Assembly (NCBI GenBank): GCA_902530595.1
Contig: CACAAX010000004.1
Coordinates: 18,750-82,749, forward strand
From: an uncultured Alphaproteobacteria bacterium
GTDB lineage: Bacteria > Pseudomonadota > Alphaproteobacteria > Rhodobacterales > Rhodobacteraceae
Reading direction: 5' to 3'
DNA: 64,000 nt
Position numbers and translations under genes: made by a program. Below are positions 47,230 to 56,878 of the stretch, in pieces. Numbering within the stretch: position 1 is the first letter of the stretch; every line of letters starts with the position of its first letter. The notes below the pieces were generated by a model. That model made no database searches, had not been told where the DNA came from, and was given only the letters and a program-made list of their open reading frames with translations.

Positions 47230-48378
47230 GTGATTACATTTGGGAAACCTATGGTTGACATTTTTGAAATGAAAAGCGTAAAGGAAGTTTTAGAGTCAGG
47301 GATTTATGTCCATGGGGAAAAGACACAGGAATTTGAAGGTGCATTCTGTAAGCAGTTTGGATACTCCCACGCTGTTAGTGTAGCAAACTGCACTGCAGGG
47401 CTGCATCTAGCTCATTACACATTAACAAAATCTATCAACTCTAAAATTAAGAAGCAATATGAAGTCCTGTGCCCTGCTATGACTCATGTCGCAACTGCTC
47501 ATGCAATTGAATTAGCAGGTTTGAAACCTGTTTTTATAGATTGTAATGCTGATGACGGTAATATGGATGTAGAAATAATGGAGGCTCATATAACTGATAA
47601 AACGGTTGGGGTTGCTGCGATGCATTTCAATGGAATTCCATGTGATATTAAAAAAATAACAAAACTAGCAGAGGCTCATAATTTGTATGTTGTTGAAGAC
47701 TGTGCAATTTCATTAGGTGCTAAGGTTGATGGCCAACCGGTCGGTACTTTCGGACAGTTTGGGGCTTTTTCTTTTCACCCAGTAAAGCAAATGACCACTG
47801 GCGAGGGTGGTATGGTGGTGATGAATGATCCATCGAACCACGATCAACTAGCAGTGGAGCGGGCATTTGGCGTAGATCGCGCACACAAGCATCGGAAGAT
47901 CGCTGGGCTTTATGACGTAACTATGCTGGGATTTAATTATCGTATGGCAGAAATTCCTGCGGCAATGGGGATCGAACAGTTAAAGAAATTTTCAAAGTTT
48001 CAGAAACAGCGAAAGCAAAATTACTTTACACTAGCAAGTGCCCTCGACCAAATTGATGGGATAACCATTAAAGGTGGACAGATTTACGACGAAAGGTCTT
48101 ACTATTGTTTGATAGTGCACCTTGAAAATATGTCATCATATGAGCGTAACCAGCTTAGTTTTAACTTAAAGAAAGAGGGTATTCAAACCAGTATTTATTA
48201 CCCCCACCCAGTCCCTAGACTAAAATATTATGCTGAACAATATGGATATGAGCCAGCACTTTACCCAAATTCAATAAGCTTTGCTGACCATTGCTTAGCA
48301 TTACCTGTGGCACCGCATCTTACTGAAAATAATATGATAACAATCGCTGAACTGCTTGAAGGTTTAATAAAATGTTAG
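47230..48378 (+). CDS. DegT/DnrJ/EryC1-family sugar aminotransferase
   Basis: A PLP-dependent aminotransferase of about 382 residues that transfers an amino group from glutamate to a keto sugar. FHPVKQMTTGEGG holds the PLP-binding Lys, and VVEDCAISLGAKVDGQPVG the Asp that pairs with the ring nitrogen. GTG at 47230 is chosen because GAGGAG (47215-47220) precedes it; the in-frame TTG at 47200 lies inside the previous gene. It is typical of UDP-4-keto-sugar transamination in nonulosonate pathways. The epimerase gene overlaps its end. Confidence 0.93.
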   Translation: MITFGKPMVDIFEMKSVKEVLESGIYVHGEKTQEFEGAFCKQFGYSHAVSVANCTAGLHLAHYTLTKSINSKIKKQYEVLCPAMTHVATAHAIELAGLKPVFIDCNADDGNMDVEIMEAHITDKTVGVAAMHFNGIPCDIKKITKLAEAHNLYVVEDCAISLGAKVDGQPVGTFGQFGAFSFHPVKQMTTGEGGMVVMNDPSNHDQLAVERAFGVDRAHKHRKIAGLYDVTMLGFNYRMAEIPAAMGIEQLKKFSKFQKQRKQNYFTLASALDQIDGITIKGGQIYDERSYYCLIVHLENMSSYERNQLSFNLKKEGIQTSIYYPHPVPRLKYYAEQYGYEPALYPNSISFADHCLALPVAPHLTENNMITIAELLEGLIKC

Positions 48379-49433
48379 AACTTCCACTAAAAATGTCTGA
48401 TAAGCGTATTCTGTTAATTGGCGGGGCTGGATTTATTGGCCATAATCTCGCGCTAGAACTTCGGAAATTAGGAGCTGCAGTAACAATCGCTGATTCCTTC
48501 AAAGTTAACAATTTACTAAATTTATCCACAAAAACAAATACTACTCAAGACATAGAGGTGTATGAAGATTTCTTAGTTGAACGTTTGGACCGTTTGCGGT
48601 CTGCTGGAGTAAAATTTTTGATACTTGATGCCAGTTCTCGTTACGATGTCTCGAAAATACTTGCTTACAAATATGATGTTGTTTATCTCCTAGCAGCAGT
48701 TTCACACGCTTCTCGTTCCGATTCTCAGCCGGTCGATGCAATTAATAACGGGCTTGTTCCATTCGTAAACGTGGTAACGGAACTCTCATCAGTGCCTGAA
48801 ACTCGCTTGGTATATTTGTCTTCTTCAACTGTTTACGGACATTTTAAAAAAGATAGTGTTGATGAAACTGACACTTGTAATCCATTTGGTATGTACGCAG
48901 TTTTGAAGCACGTGGGAGAACGTATCCTAAAGGAAACTGCCCAGCATACAGATCTAAACTTCTCTGTCGTACGTCCGTCAGCGCTATACGGAGAGCGATG
49001 CATAAGTAGGCGAGTTTCCCAAATATTTTTAGAGAATGCCTTCGCTGGACGGGAATTAGTTTTTAATGGTGATGAAAATGAAAAATTAGATTTTACTTAC
49101 ATAAAAGATTTGGTTCAGGGATTGATATTAGCTGGAGCACACCCTAATGCAAAAGATGAAATTTTTAACATCACTTATGGACAAGCACAGAAAGTATTGA
49201 TGCTGGTTGATCTTTTAAAAGATTACTTTCCAAATATAAAGTTAGTTGTAAAAGAGCGTAATCAGGCCACGCCGATGAGAGGGACACTTTCGAATAATAA
49301 AGCTCGAAAATTACTTGGGTTTGAACCAGAATGGCCATTAGAAAAAGGATATCGAAATTATATTAAGTGGTATATGGAAAGATCTAAACAACGGAGAATG
49401 ATTTTTAATTCGATCACGCAAACTAACGAGTGA
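48372..49433 (+). CDS. NAD-dependent sugar epimerase/dehydratase
   Basis: A 353-residue extended short-chain dehydrogenase. The NAD loop is GGAGFIGHN near residue 17, VYLLAAVSHASRSD follows, SSSTVYG gives the catalytic Ser, and MYAVLKHVGER the Tyr and Lys. FNGDENEKLDFTYIKDLVQG is typical of nucleotide-sugar epimerases. It overlaps the aminotransferase gene by 7 bases, and probably makes or epimerises the keto sugar that the aminotransferase uses. The substrate cannot be read. Confidence 0.9.
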   Translation: MLELPLKMSDKRILLIGGAGFIGHNLALELRKLGAAVTIADSFKVNNLLNLSTKTNTTQDIEVYEDFLVERLDRLRSAGVKFLILDASSRYDVSKILAYKYDVVYLLAAVSHASRSDSQPVDAINNGLVPFVNVVTELSSVPETRLVYLSSSTVYGHFKKDSVDETDTCNPFGMYAVLKHVGERILKETAQHTDLNFSVVRPSALYGERCISRRVSQIFLENAFAGRELVFNGDENEKLDFTYIKDLVQGLILAGAHPNAKDEIFNITYGQAQKVLMLVDLLKDYFPNIKLVVKERNQATPMRGTLSNNKARKLLGFEPEWPLEKGYRNYIKWYMERSKQRRMIFNSITQTNE

Positions 49434-49553
49434 TTTGCTAAGTAGAGACCCCACAAGCTTATTACTTGAAAATAATTTGAGATTAAAAAAGTTAGCTGTT
49501 CTTTTTATATAAATTGCTTCGAGTTAAATAATGATCATGACGTGGGGGTATGA

Positions 49554-50591
49554 ATGTCAAAGCGTCTAAAGATTAGAGTAAGAACATTTGTGATGGGTAT
49601 AAACCATGGGCAACTTTTACAAGCTAAAGGTATGCTCGAATTACTGAATAGGAATTTTCCCAATGCATCTGTCAGATTGGATTTATATCACAATCACATT
49701 TTGAAAGAAATAATTTCGCAAATTAAAAAATTTGCTCTTATCAAAGGTTTTACTTTGTTAATCAATTGGCTTTGTTTTTGCAAATTCGCGTGGCCTTTCA
49801 TGCAACGTGATGTAACGATCTTCGGGGCTGATACAATTTGGATGCATAATCATCCTGTAGCGCCAAATGATGATTTTTTCTTTGGTGCAGATATAAAGGG
49901 TGGGCTCCTCATTTCAGTTTGCCCATCCAATGCTGGTTCTGCGTATCCATCGTCAAAAAGGATGAACTCTCTACTGAATAAATTTAAATTTGTAGGAGTT
50001 CGTGACAAACATACTGCTAAATTTGTTGAAGACTTAGTAAACAAAAGTGTAAACGTAGTCTGTGACCCTGCTTTTTTTATCGATCGAAACGCTAGAACAA
50101 GAAACGCCACAAAAGCTAGGGGAAATCAGATAAGCGTTTATGCTAACTCATGCAGGAAAGTGAGAGAACAAATTAAACAAACTGATAGAACTTTGAAACA
50201 TAGTTCGCAAAAATTCTATTATCTTGGATATTTTCCTACATTTTATACAAATATAGGAAAACAATTTCTTGGGTTATATGGTCTCGTAAATGAAGTTGAG
50301 AAATCACGGCTATTAATCACTGATACTTTTCATGGTGTTATAATGGCGCTTATGACGAAAACGCCCTTTATACTTATAAAGTCAGACATAGTATTATCGC
50401 GTTTGAATGGACCAATATTAGAATGTTTTGATGATTTTCGTATTTGTGAAATGCATCAATTATCTGATTGCATTAGAGAGGAGCGTTACTACGGAAATGA
50501 AGATCTTAAAAGTCGGAAACTTGAAAATTTTGTAGAATTCTCGGAAAAACACATTTCAGATACAATAAAGTATTTAGTGGAAGGTGGGTAA
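49554..50591 (+). CDS. Polysaccharide pyruvyl transferase family protein
   Basis: A 345-residue GT-B-like protein of the CsaB/pyruvyl-transferase family. FVGVRDKHTAKFVEDL and VVCDPAFFID form the middle, and SRLLITDTFHGVIMALMTKTP is the C-terminal signature, where the His is conserved. Members transfer pyruvate from phosphoenolpyruvate to make a cyclic ketal on a glycan, though some act as other transferases. The start is ATG at 49554 after a GGGGG ribosome site, 120 bases after the epimerase. Confidence 0.85.
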   Translation: MSKRLKIRVRTFVMGINHGQLLQAKGMLELLNRNFPNASVRLDLYHNHILKEIISQIKKFALIKGFTLLINWLCFCKFAWPFMQRDVTIFGADTIWMHNHPVAPNDDFFFGADIKGGLLISVCPSNAGSAYPSSKRMNSLLNKFKFVGVRDKHTAKFVEDLVNKSVNVVCDPAFFIDRNARTRNATKARGNQISVYANSCRKVREQIKQTDRTLKHSSQKFYYLGYFPTFYTNIGKQFLGLYGLVNEVEKSRLLITDTFHGVIMALMTKTPFILIKSDIVLSRLNGPILECFDDFRICEMHQLSDCIREERYYGNEDLKSRKLENFVEFSEKHISDTIKYLVEGG

Positions 50592-50597
50592 CTTCAC

Positions 50598-51572
50598 ATG
50601 GTTAATTATTTTAACAAATTAATCAAATATCTTTTAAACAAGTCCTTAAGCAAAATAATACAAAGGCAAGAGAAAAACTCAATATTGTCTGCAAAGAAGA
50701 TTGCACACCTTAATAATCAAAAGCAAGAAATTATTGATCTCGCCGACTTAGAGTTTTCGGTATTTTCACAATGGGGCGAAGATGGAATAATATCTTGGCT
50801 AATTGACAAAATAAGTAAGGTTCCAAGGAGCTTTATTGAATTTGGCGTAGAAAATTATACTGAGTCCAACACAAGGTATCTTTTATTCGAGAGAAATTGG
50901 AGGGGGCTCGTACTCGATGGGAGTGCAGAAAATATTTCAGATATCATAAATTCACAATATAACTGGAAGTATGACCTGCAAGCAAAACGACAATTTATTA
51001 CTGCACAGAATATAAATGAAGTAATTAACGAAAGTGAATTTGACAACGAAGTGGGTTTATTAAGTATTGATATTGATGGTAATGACTATTGGGTTTGGAA
51101 AGCTATAAACTGTATCAATCCTGTAATTGTTGTGATTGAATATAATGCTTTGCTGGGTGATAAAATTCCAATTACCATACCGTATGACCCAAAGTTCGTT
51201 CGATCGTCTAAGCATTTTTCGAATGTATATTTTGGTGGCTCACTGAAAGCTATGTGTGATCTTGGACGGAAGAAAGGTTATGAATTTATTGGTACAAACT
51301 CAAATGGCGTGAATGCGTTTTTTGTACGTTCTGACTATTCTAATTGCATTTTAGATGCATTACAGACAGTGGCAGCATATCCCTCTAGGTTCAGAGAGGG
51401 TCGAAATCAAAGCGGTGAGTTGACATATGTTAGAGGTCAAGCTCGTTCAGCACCTATCTCAGAATGTGAATTCGTAGATTTATCTGCAGCGGAAGGTATA
51501 ATTAAGAAACTCAAAGACTTTGAAAACTTATATTCTGATAATTGGGTGGCAGGCAATAAGGTAATCTTTTGA
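50598..51572 (+). CDS. FkbM-like methyltransferase-fold protein
   Basis: The 324-residue protein looks like a SAM-dependent methyltransferase. FSQWGEDGIISWL precedes motif I-like SFIEFGVENYTESNT, then RNWRGLVLDGS, and the FkbM-type LLSIDIDGNDYWVW near residue 155. Glycine in motif I is partly replaced (EFGVENY), so SAM binding should be tested. It probably O-methylates a sugar of the same glycan. It is six bases after the pyruvyl transferase gene and overlaps the next glycosyltransferase gene by four bases. Confidence 0.72.
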   Translation: MVNYFNKLIKYLLNKSLSKIIQRQEKNSILSAKKIAHLNNQKQEIIDLADLEFSVFSQWGEDGIISWLIDKISKVPRSFIEFGVENYTESNTRYLLFERNWRGLVLDGSAENISDIINSQYNWKYDLQAKRQFITAQNINEVINESEFDNEVGLLSIDIDGNDYWVWKAINCINPVIVVIEYNALLGDKIPITIPYDPKFVRSSKHFSNVYFGGSLKAMCDLGRKKGYEFIGTNSNGVNAFFVRSDYSNCILDALQTVAAYPSRFREGRNQSGELTYVRGQARSAPISECEFVDLSAAEGIIKKLKDFENLYSDNWVAGNKVIF

Positions 51573-52669
51573 AAATAACCTATGACAGCGATATATTTGC
51601 AATACAACAGTACGGAGGTATTTCGCGGTACTATGTCGAATTACTTAAAAAGATTAGTAAATATCAGTCTTATAACGTTAATGCGGGCGTGTTGAGTGGT
51701 TTACACCGGAATCACTATCTGAAAAATTTAGATTTGAATTTGAAATCTAAACCTACTTATGTAAGAAATTTCAAAGGAGCAGGGTTTGCCTTAACTAGGT
51801 TCAATTGGTGCTTTAATGCTATATTCAGTGATCCTAAGACCGACATTTTCCATGCAACTTACTATAGGTTTCCAAAACGTTTGTCTCCATCTATTACAAA
51901 AATCATTACGGTATACGATATGATTCATGAACTTTATCCTAATTATTTTGGTGCTAATGACCCAACAGTTGTATTAAAAGAAAAAGCGATAAATTCTGCT
52001 GATCACATTTTGGCTATATCGCACAATACTAAACAGGATCTTATGGAAATTTACCAGGTCCCCGAATCTAAAATTACCGTAACCTACCTTGGTGTTGACC
52101 ATTTAAAGGTCAGAAAGCAACAAATGCATAAGCGCAAGAATTTTCTACTTTATGTAGGGCCTCGTGCAGGCTATAAAAACTTCAGCGGACTTCTTGCAGC
52201 GTTTTCTGAGTTGGTAATTACAAATGATAATCTTGATCTGATTGCCTTTGGTGGTGGATATTTCAATGATTGTGAAAAGGCATTGATGAGAAAGCTTAAT
52301 ATTCCTTTTGAACGAATAAAACAAATATCAGGATCTGATGAGGTTTTATTAGATCTTTATGCTAATGCACTAGTCTTTGTATATCCTTCAATTTACGAGG
52401 GATTTGGCATTCCACCTCTGGAGGCTATGGCGCAAGGTTGTCCTGTTGTAGCTACAAAAACAAGCTCCATAGAGGAGGTTCTTGGAACAGGGGCCTCGCT
52501 ATGTGACCCGCATAATTCAAGTGATATGGTGAATAAAGTTGGTGCGATGATAAAAGATATAGAGTATCGAAATTCTTTTGTTTATAAAGGTTTTCAACAA
52601 GTCAAAAAATATACTTGGGCGCAAACCACTAAATTAACCTTACAAACCTATTTAAGATTTTTGCAATGA
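51569..52669 (+). CDS. Family 4 glycosyltransferase
   Basis: A GT-B retaining glycosyltransferase of 366 residues. The N-terminal GGISRYYVELL loop, the central LYVGPRAGYKNFSGLL, and the signature YPSIYEGFGIPPLEAMAQG with the two nucleotide-sugar binding Glu are clear. These enzymes often use GDP-mannose. It starts at a TTG that overlaps the previous stop and its own stop overlaps the start of the GMD-like gene. It should add a mannose-type residue to the lipid-linked unit. Confidence 0.94.
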   Translation: MKITYDSDIFAIQQYGGISRYYVELLKKISKYQSYNVNAGVLSGLHRNHYLKNLDLNLKSKPTYVRNFKGAGFALTRFNWCFNAIFSDPKTDIFHATYYRFPKRLSPSITKIITVYDMIHELYPNYFGANDPTVVLKEKAINSADHILAISHNTKQDLMEIYQVPESKITVTYLGVDHLKVRKQQMHKRKNFLLYVGPRAGYKNFSGLLAAFSELVITNDNLDLIAFGGGYFNDCEKALMRKLNIPFERIKQISGSDEVLLDLYANALVFVYPSIYEGFGIPPLEAMAQGCPVVATKTSSIEEVLGTGASLCDPHNSSDMVNKVGAMIKDIEYRNSFVYKGFQQVKKYTWAQTTKLTLQTYLRFLQ

Positions 52670-53631
52670 CCAAAGCACTTATTTTTGGGGTTACAGGGCA
52701 AGATGGTGCGTTTTTGGCCAAAAGGTTGATTGAAAGTAATGAACATGTTTATGGAGTCACTCGAAATATCAACAATTACAATAACTTAAAAGTGCTAAAC
52801 ATTCACGAAAAGTTAACTCTAAAAGAATGTAATGTATTGTCAGAAAAAGAGGTAACGGAACTAATTTCATGGATAAAACCAAATGAAATTTATTTCCTCG
52901 GCGGACAAACTTCCGTAGGCGAATCCTTTCTTGCACCCGTTGAGACGGTTCAATCGAATACTATGACAACATTATACATTCTGGAAGCTATCCGCAGGAC
53001 CAAACTAAACTGTAAGTTTTACAATGCTGCATCTAGCGAAATTTACGGTAATACCTCTGTGAAAGGAGCCAATGAGACTTCCAGATTTGACCCCATGAGT
53101 CCATATGCGGTTTCTAAAATACAGTCTCTGGATACTGTAAGGCTTTACAGGGAAACTTACGATATTTACGCAGTTAATGGAATTTTGTTTAATCACGAGT
53201 CGTTTCTAAGGCCAGAAAAATTTGTAACTCAAAAAATAATATTGTCAGCGACTTTAATTAAACTGGGTAAATTAGATGCACTGGAACTGGGAAATTTAAA
53301 TATTTCCAGAGACTGGGGATGGGCGCCTGAATTTGTTGATGTAATGAAGTGTATGTTGCAATTAGATGATCCAGAAGACTTTGTAATTGGCACCGGAACT
53401 GCCACTCGATTAGAGGATTATGTTAGAATAGTTTTTGATTATTTTTCGCTTGACTATCAAAATTATATTTCGGTGAATGATAACTATATTCGTTTAAATG
53501 ATATTACCTATAGTAAATCGGATCCTTCAAAAGCCTCTGAAAAATTGAATTGGAAGGCTTCAATAAAATTGGAGCAAGCAATTGAAATGATGTGTGATTA
53601 CCAAATGGAAAAGTTAACAATATTCAAATGA
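52666..53631 (+). CDS. GDP-mannose 4,6-dehydratase-like protein, divergent
   Basis: A 321-residue extended short-chain dehydrogenase related to Gmd but shorter and much changed. It keeps IFGVTGQDGAFLAKRL, GGQTSVGESF, AASSEIYG, SPYAVSK and GILFNHES, which are Gmd landmarks. It lacks the [12 protein letters not shown] wording (here FLRPEKFVTQKI). It may make GDP-4-keto-6-deoxymannose or act as a 4-keto-sugar reductase/epimerase. A canonical gmd lies at 55751. Its ends overlap the neighbours by four bases. Confidence 0.85.
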   Translation: MTKALIFGVTGQDGAFLAKRLIESNEHVYGVTRNINNYNNLKVLNIHEKLTLKECNVLSEKEVTELISWIKPNEIYFLGGQTSVGESFLAPVETVQSNTMTTLYILEAIRRTKLNCKFYNAASSEIYGNTSVKGANETSRFDPMSPYAVSKIQSLDTVRLYRETYDIYAVNGILFNHESFLRPEKFVTQKIILSATLIKLGKLDALELGNLNISRDWGWAPEFVDVMKCMLQLDDPEDFVIGTGTATRLEDYVRIVFDYFSLDYQNYISVNDNYIRLNDITYSKSDPSKASEKLNWKASIKLEQAIEMMCDYQMEKLTIFK

Positions 53632-54422
53632 GTAATACTCCTCTGATAAGTATAATCACTGTAGTTTATAACGATGTCTTAGGCATTGAGAAAACTCTTT
53701 TGTCGGTAATAGAGCAAACTGCCTTAAACTTTGAATTTATTGTTATCGATGGAAAGTCAGTCGATGGTACATTGGATGTTGTTAAGAAGTACTTAGACAG
53801 CATTGATATTTTGATAAGCGAGCCGGACAAGGGCCTATATGACGCGATGAACAAAGGCCTAAGCGTTGCTAGTGGCAAGTGGATATTTTTTTTGAATAGT
53901 CGGGATTTTCTTCTCGGATGCAGAACACTACTAGAAGTGCAGCCCTATTTAAATGAAAAATATGACGTAGTACATTTTAATTGTAAGGTCTCTAATGATT
54001 ATGGAGATCCTATTAATGTAAGACGCTTTCCAAAGAATATTTTAGAAATAAAGCAATGGCCTTGTATACAACATCAAAGCGTATTTACAAAAAAGATAGC
54101 AATCCAACAGTTGTCTGGGTTTAACCTAGATTACAAAATACTTTCTGACTATGAATTGTTTCTGAAACTATATTTGAAAGGATTTAGTTTCATTTTCCAC
54201 CGTAACATTTTTATTTCGAATTATAATTCCCAAGGAATATCTGCACAAAAAGACAGTATTGATACAATCATTAATGAATTTAAATTGATACAGATGTGCC
54301 ATTTAAAAAAAATTTCAACTTCTTTATTGGCCCAATTGTATTTTAAAAAATACTTATATTTACTTCCAGGTAGTTACTTGCTCGTAAATATAATTAGAAA
54401 AACCATTCTGAGGAAGCGATAG
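53628..54422 (+). CDS. Family 2 glycosyltransferase
   Basis: A GT-A enzyme of 264 residues: ISIITVVYNDVLGIEKTLLS at the start, VIDGKSVDGTLDVV, DKGLYDAMNKGL, and FFLNSRDFLLG. In the last, the usual acidic pair reads Arg-Asp instead of Asp-Asp (compare FLNSDDLFAD at 30.5 kb), so metal binding is slightly altered. It should transfer a sugar to the lipid-linked unit. It is coupled to the GMD-like gene upstream and lies six bases before the polymerase gene. Confidence 0.9.
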   Translation: MSNTPLISIITVVYNDVLGIEKTLLSVIEQTALNFEFIVIDGKSVDGTLDVVKKYLDSIDILISEPDKGLYDAMNKGLSVASGKWIFFLNSRDFLLGCRTLLEVQPYLNEKYDVVHFNCKVSNDYGDPINVRRFPKNILEIKQWPCIQHQSVFTKKIAIQQLSGFNLDYKILSDYELFLKLYLKGFSFIFHRNIFISNYNSQGISAQKDSIDTIINEFKLIQMCHLKKISTSLLAQLYFKKYLYLLPGSYLLVNIIRKTILRKR

Positions 54423-54428
54423 CCTTAA

Positions 54429-55547
54429 ATGAATTTATATTTTATCTATACTATTATCTTGGCTTATCCGATAGCAACTGAGTTCTCATTTGGGCTTAGA
54501 ATCCTTGATGTAATATTGATAGGTTTAGTACTATTTGATGCGTTAAAATCAAATAAGCTAACAGTTAAAACAACATACTTGATCAGCATTTTGATTGTAC
54601 TCTCATATAATCTTTTTGCAAGTCAGCTAACTGGTGCCCATGCAACTTCTGAAGGGTTCATGCTGTTTGCTAAGCTTGTTGTGCATGCATTGTCGTTTTT
54701 TATAATTAAAAAGATGTTTGAAGGCTTCAGTGATATTGAACTCAAAAGAGTATTTTATTTATATACGATAGTTTTACTTATGGTAGTCACATGGTGTCTT
54801 ATATCATTTGCTGCAGAGCCACTAAGGCGGGTAGGATTCCCATTTTCTCAGACGTTAGTCAATGATTCGCATGCTCTTGGTTCGTTGCTTAGCTTATCAT
54901 TTTTGTTTTTAGCGCTAAATTTAAAAAATATAAGAAAGCGTAGAAGATTACTTATGTGTTTTTACATATTTTTGACTTTTATTGCCTCGTTGATAACCGG
55001 CAGTCGTTCCATTTTTTTTCTTTCTATCGTATGTGTAATTTTAGTAAGCATGCGTTCACTTCTCTTACTAAACGTTAAATGGTTATTCGTTGTATCGTTT
55101 ATTACTAGTTTAGTCTTGTTGCTACCCTTGCTTAGATTTGCAGAGATTGATTTAAATGATGTTAGGTCAATTCAATTTAGTCTGCAAAACGCTTCGGAAG
55201 CAAAAAGGCTCGATCGCTTGATAAATGTAATGGGTGAATTGGACCAAGTTTATTATGCGTTTGGTAGAGGTATAATCACAGTGGATCGTTTGTATTTTGA
55301 TGGCACTCTAACATTTATGCTTTACAATTTTGGAATCTTAGGCGCTATTTTCTTTCTAGCGATTTTGGCTCGTCTAGGGGCATTATACATATTTAAGGGC
55401 TATCCCTATATTCTTTTCGCAACATTAGCGATCGCTTCAGTGCTAGTTTCAGAATTCTTTTTGTTAGCTAGGTGGTATATTCCAGTTGTAATTTCCTATA
55501 TGCTTCTATACCAGAGCGCTGAGCGTTTGCGAATAAAAGGTAGCTAA
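54429..55547 (+). CDS. O-antigen/capsule polymerase candidate (Wzy-like)
   Basis: A 372-residue integral membrane protein with about ten hydrophobic helices and a long hydrophilic loop near residues 230-290 (DLNDVRSIQFSLQ and onwards). GSRSIFFLSIV near residue 190 is like the RSR-type motif of Wzy/O-antigen ligase proteins. Wzy joins lipid-linked repeat units in the periplasm; WaaL-type ligases look similar, so either is possible. Being in the middle of a repeat-unit operon favours Wzy. A small hairpin follows its stop. Confidence 0.75.
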   Translation: MNLYFIYTIILAYPIATEFSFGLRILDVILIGLVLFDALKSNKLTVKTTYLISILIVLSYNLFASQLTGAHATSEGFMLFAKLVVHALSFFIIKKMFEGFSDIELKRVFYLYTIVLLMVVTWCLISFAAEPLRRVGFPFSQTLVNDSHALGSLLSLSFLFLALNLKNIRKRRRLLMCFYIFLTFIASLITGSRSIFFLSIVCVILVSMRSLLLLNVKWLFVVSFITSLVLLLPLLRFAEIDLNDVRSIQFSLQNASEAKRLDRLINVMGELDQVYYAFGRGIITVDRLYFDGTLTFMLYNFGILGAIFFLAILARLGALYIFKGYPYILFATLAIASVLVSEFFLLARWYIPVVISYMLLYQSAERLRIKGS

Positions 55548-55548
55548 A

Positions 55549-55568
55549 TTGCAACTAAAGAGTTGCAA
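55549..55568. repeat. Small hairpin after the polymerase gene
   Basis: A perfect 8-bp inverted repeat (TTGCAACT, loop AAAG, AGTTGCAA) lies two bases after the polymerase stop. No T-run follows, so it may be an mRNA end or an attenuating structure before gmd. Confidence 0.35.
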
Positions 55569-55750
55569 GATTGGGAAAACTCTTAATAGTTTAGCAGATC
55601 AAGTAGTCAACATTCTTGTGATTTATGATATACCAAACTAAGGTTACCTTTATTGAAAGTAGTTGCGAGGCTTGTTAGCATATTTGACCAGCCATCAGAC
55701 ATGCAATTCATAGCAAAGCTCGTCAACATTACCATGAATTGGAGGAAAAT

Positions 55751-56869
55751 ATGAAAATCGCTTTGATAACAGGGATCACTGGTCAAGATGGGTCATATCT
55801 TGCGGAACTTCTTCTTGAAAAAGGTTACGAAGTTCATGGTATTAAGAGACGCTCGTCTCTTTTTAATACTCAACGCATCGATCACATCTATCAGGATCCC
55901 CATGCTGAAGGGAGTCGCTTCAAGCTTCATTATGGTGACTTATCAGACACCTCAAACGTAACACGTATCCTTCGTGACATTGGGCCAGATGAGGTATATA
56001 ACTTGGGTGCCCAATCCCATGTCGCTGTAAGCTTTGAAAGCCCTGAGTACACTGCAGATGTGGATGCAATTGGAACGTTGCGTTTGCTTGAGGCAATTCG
56101 CTTATTGGGATTAGAAAAGAAAGCGAAATTCTATCAAGCCTCAACTTCAGAACTGTATGGTTTGGTTCAGGAAATTCCCCAAAGGGAAACTACATCTTTT
56201 TATCCACGTTCGCCCTATGCTGTTGCTAAGCTTTATTCTTATTGGATCTGCATAAACTATCGCGAAGCATATGGAATGTATGCCTGCAACGGTATATTGT
56301 TTAACCATGAAAGCCCACGCAGAGGAGAAACGTTCGTCACACGCAAAATTACGCGTGGGCTTGCAAATATTGCCTTGGGTTTAGAGAGTTGCCTTTACAT
56401 GGGCAACATTGATGCTTTACGTGATTGGGGGCATGCAAAAGATTATGTCCGTATGCAGTGGATGATGCTACAACAAGATGAGGCGCGTGATTATGTTATC
56501 GCGACTGGTAAACAATACTCCGTAAGAGAGTTTATTACATGGACAGCAAATGCTCTTGGCATTGAAATAGAGTTTAGCGGCTCAGGCGTAAAAGAGATTG
56601 GGGTAGTGACCGGTATCACTGGCAGTCTGGCTCCAAAAATAGCAGTGGGACAAGAAATTATCAGAATTGATCCGCGCTACTTTAGGCCCGCGGAAGTTGA
56701 GACGCTTCTGGGAGATCCTTCCAAGGCGAAGGCTGAACTCGGTTGGGAGCCAGAGATCACAGCGCAGGAAATGTGTAAGGAAATGGTTGAAGAAGACCAT
56801 AAAGCAGCCCAGCGCTTGGCGCTTTTAAAAGAACATAATCTTGAAATTCCCGTATCTGTTGAAACCTAG
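55751..56869 (+). CDS. gmd: GDP-mannose 4,6-dehydratase
   Basis: It converts GDP-mannose to GDP-4-keto-6-deoxymannose. All landmarks are present: [18 protein letters not shown] at the start, [41 protein letters not shown] with catalytic Tyr and Lys, and [16 protein letters not shown]. Length is normal (372 residues). ATG at 55751 follows a GGAGG ribosome site; the TTG 12 bases upstream is less likely. A gap of about 200 bases precedes it, so it may have its own promoter. fcl follows nine bases later. Confidence 0.96.
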   Translation: MKIALITGITGQDGSYLAELLLEKGYEVHGIKRRSSLFNTQRIDHIYQDPHAEGSRFKLHYGDLSDTSNVTRILRDIGPDEVYNLGAQSHVAVSFESPEYTADVDAIGTLRLLEAIRLLGLEKKAKFYQASTSELYGLVQEIPQRETTSFYPRSPYAVAKLYSYWICINYREAYGMYACNGILFNHESPRRGETFVTRKITRGLANIALGLESCLYMGNIDALRDWGHAKDYVRMQWMMLQQDEARDYVIATGKQYSVREFITWTANALGIEIEFSGSGVKEIGVVTGITGSLAPKIAVGQEIIRIDPRYFRPAEVETLLGDPSKAKAELGWEPEITAQEMCKEMVEEDHKAAQRLALLKEHNLEIPVSVET

Positions 56870-56878
56870 GATGATTTT

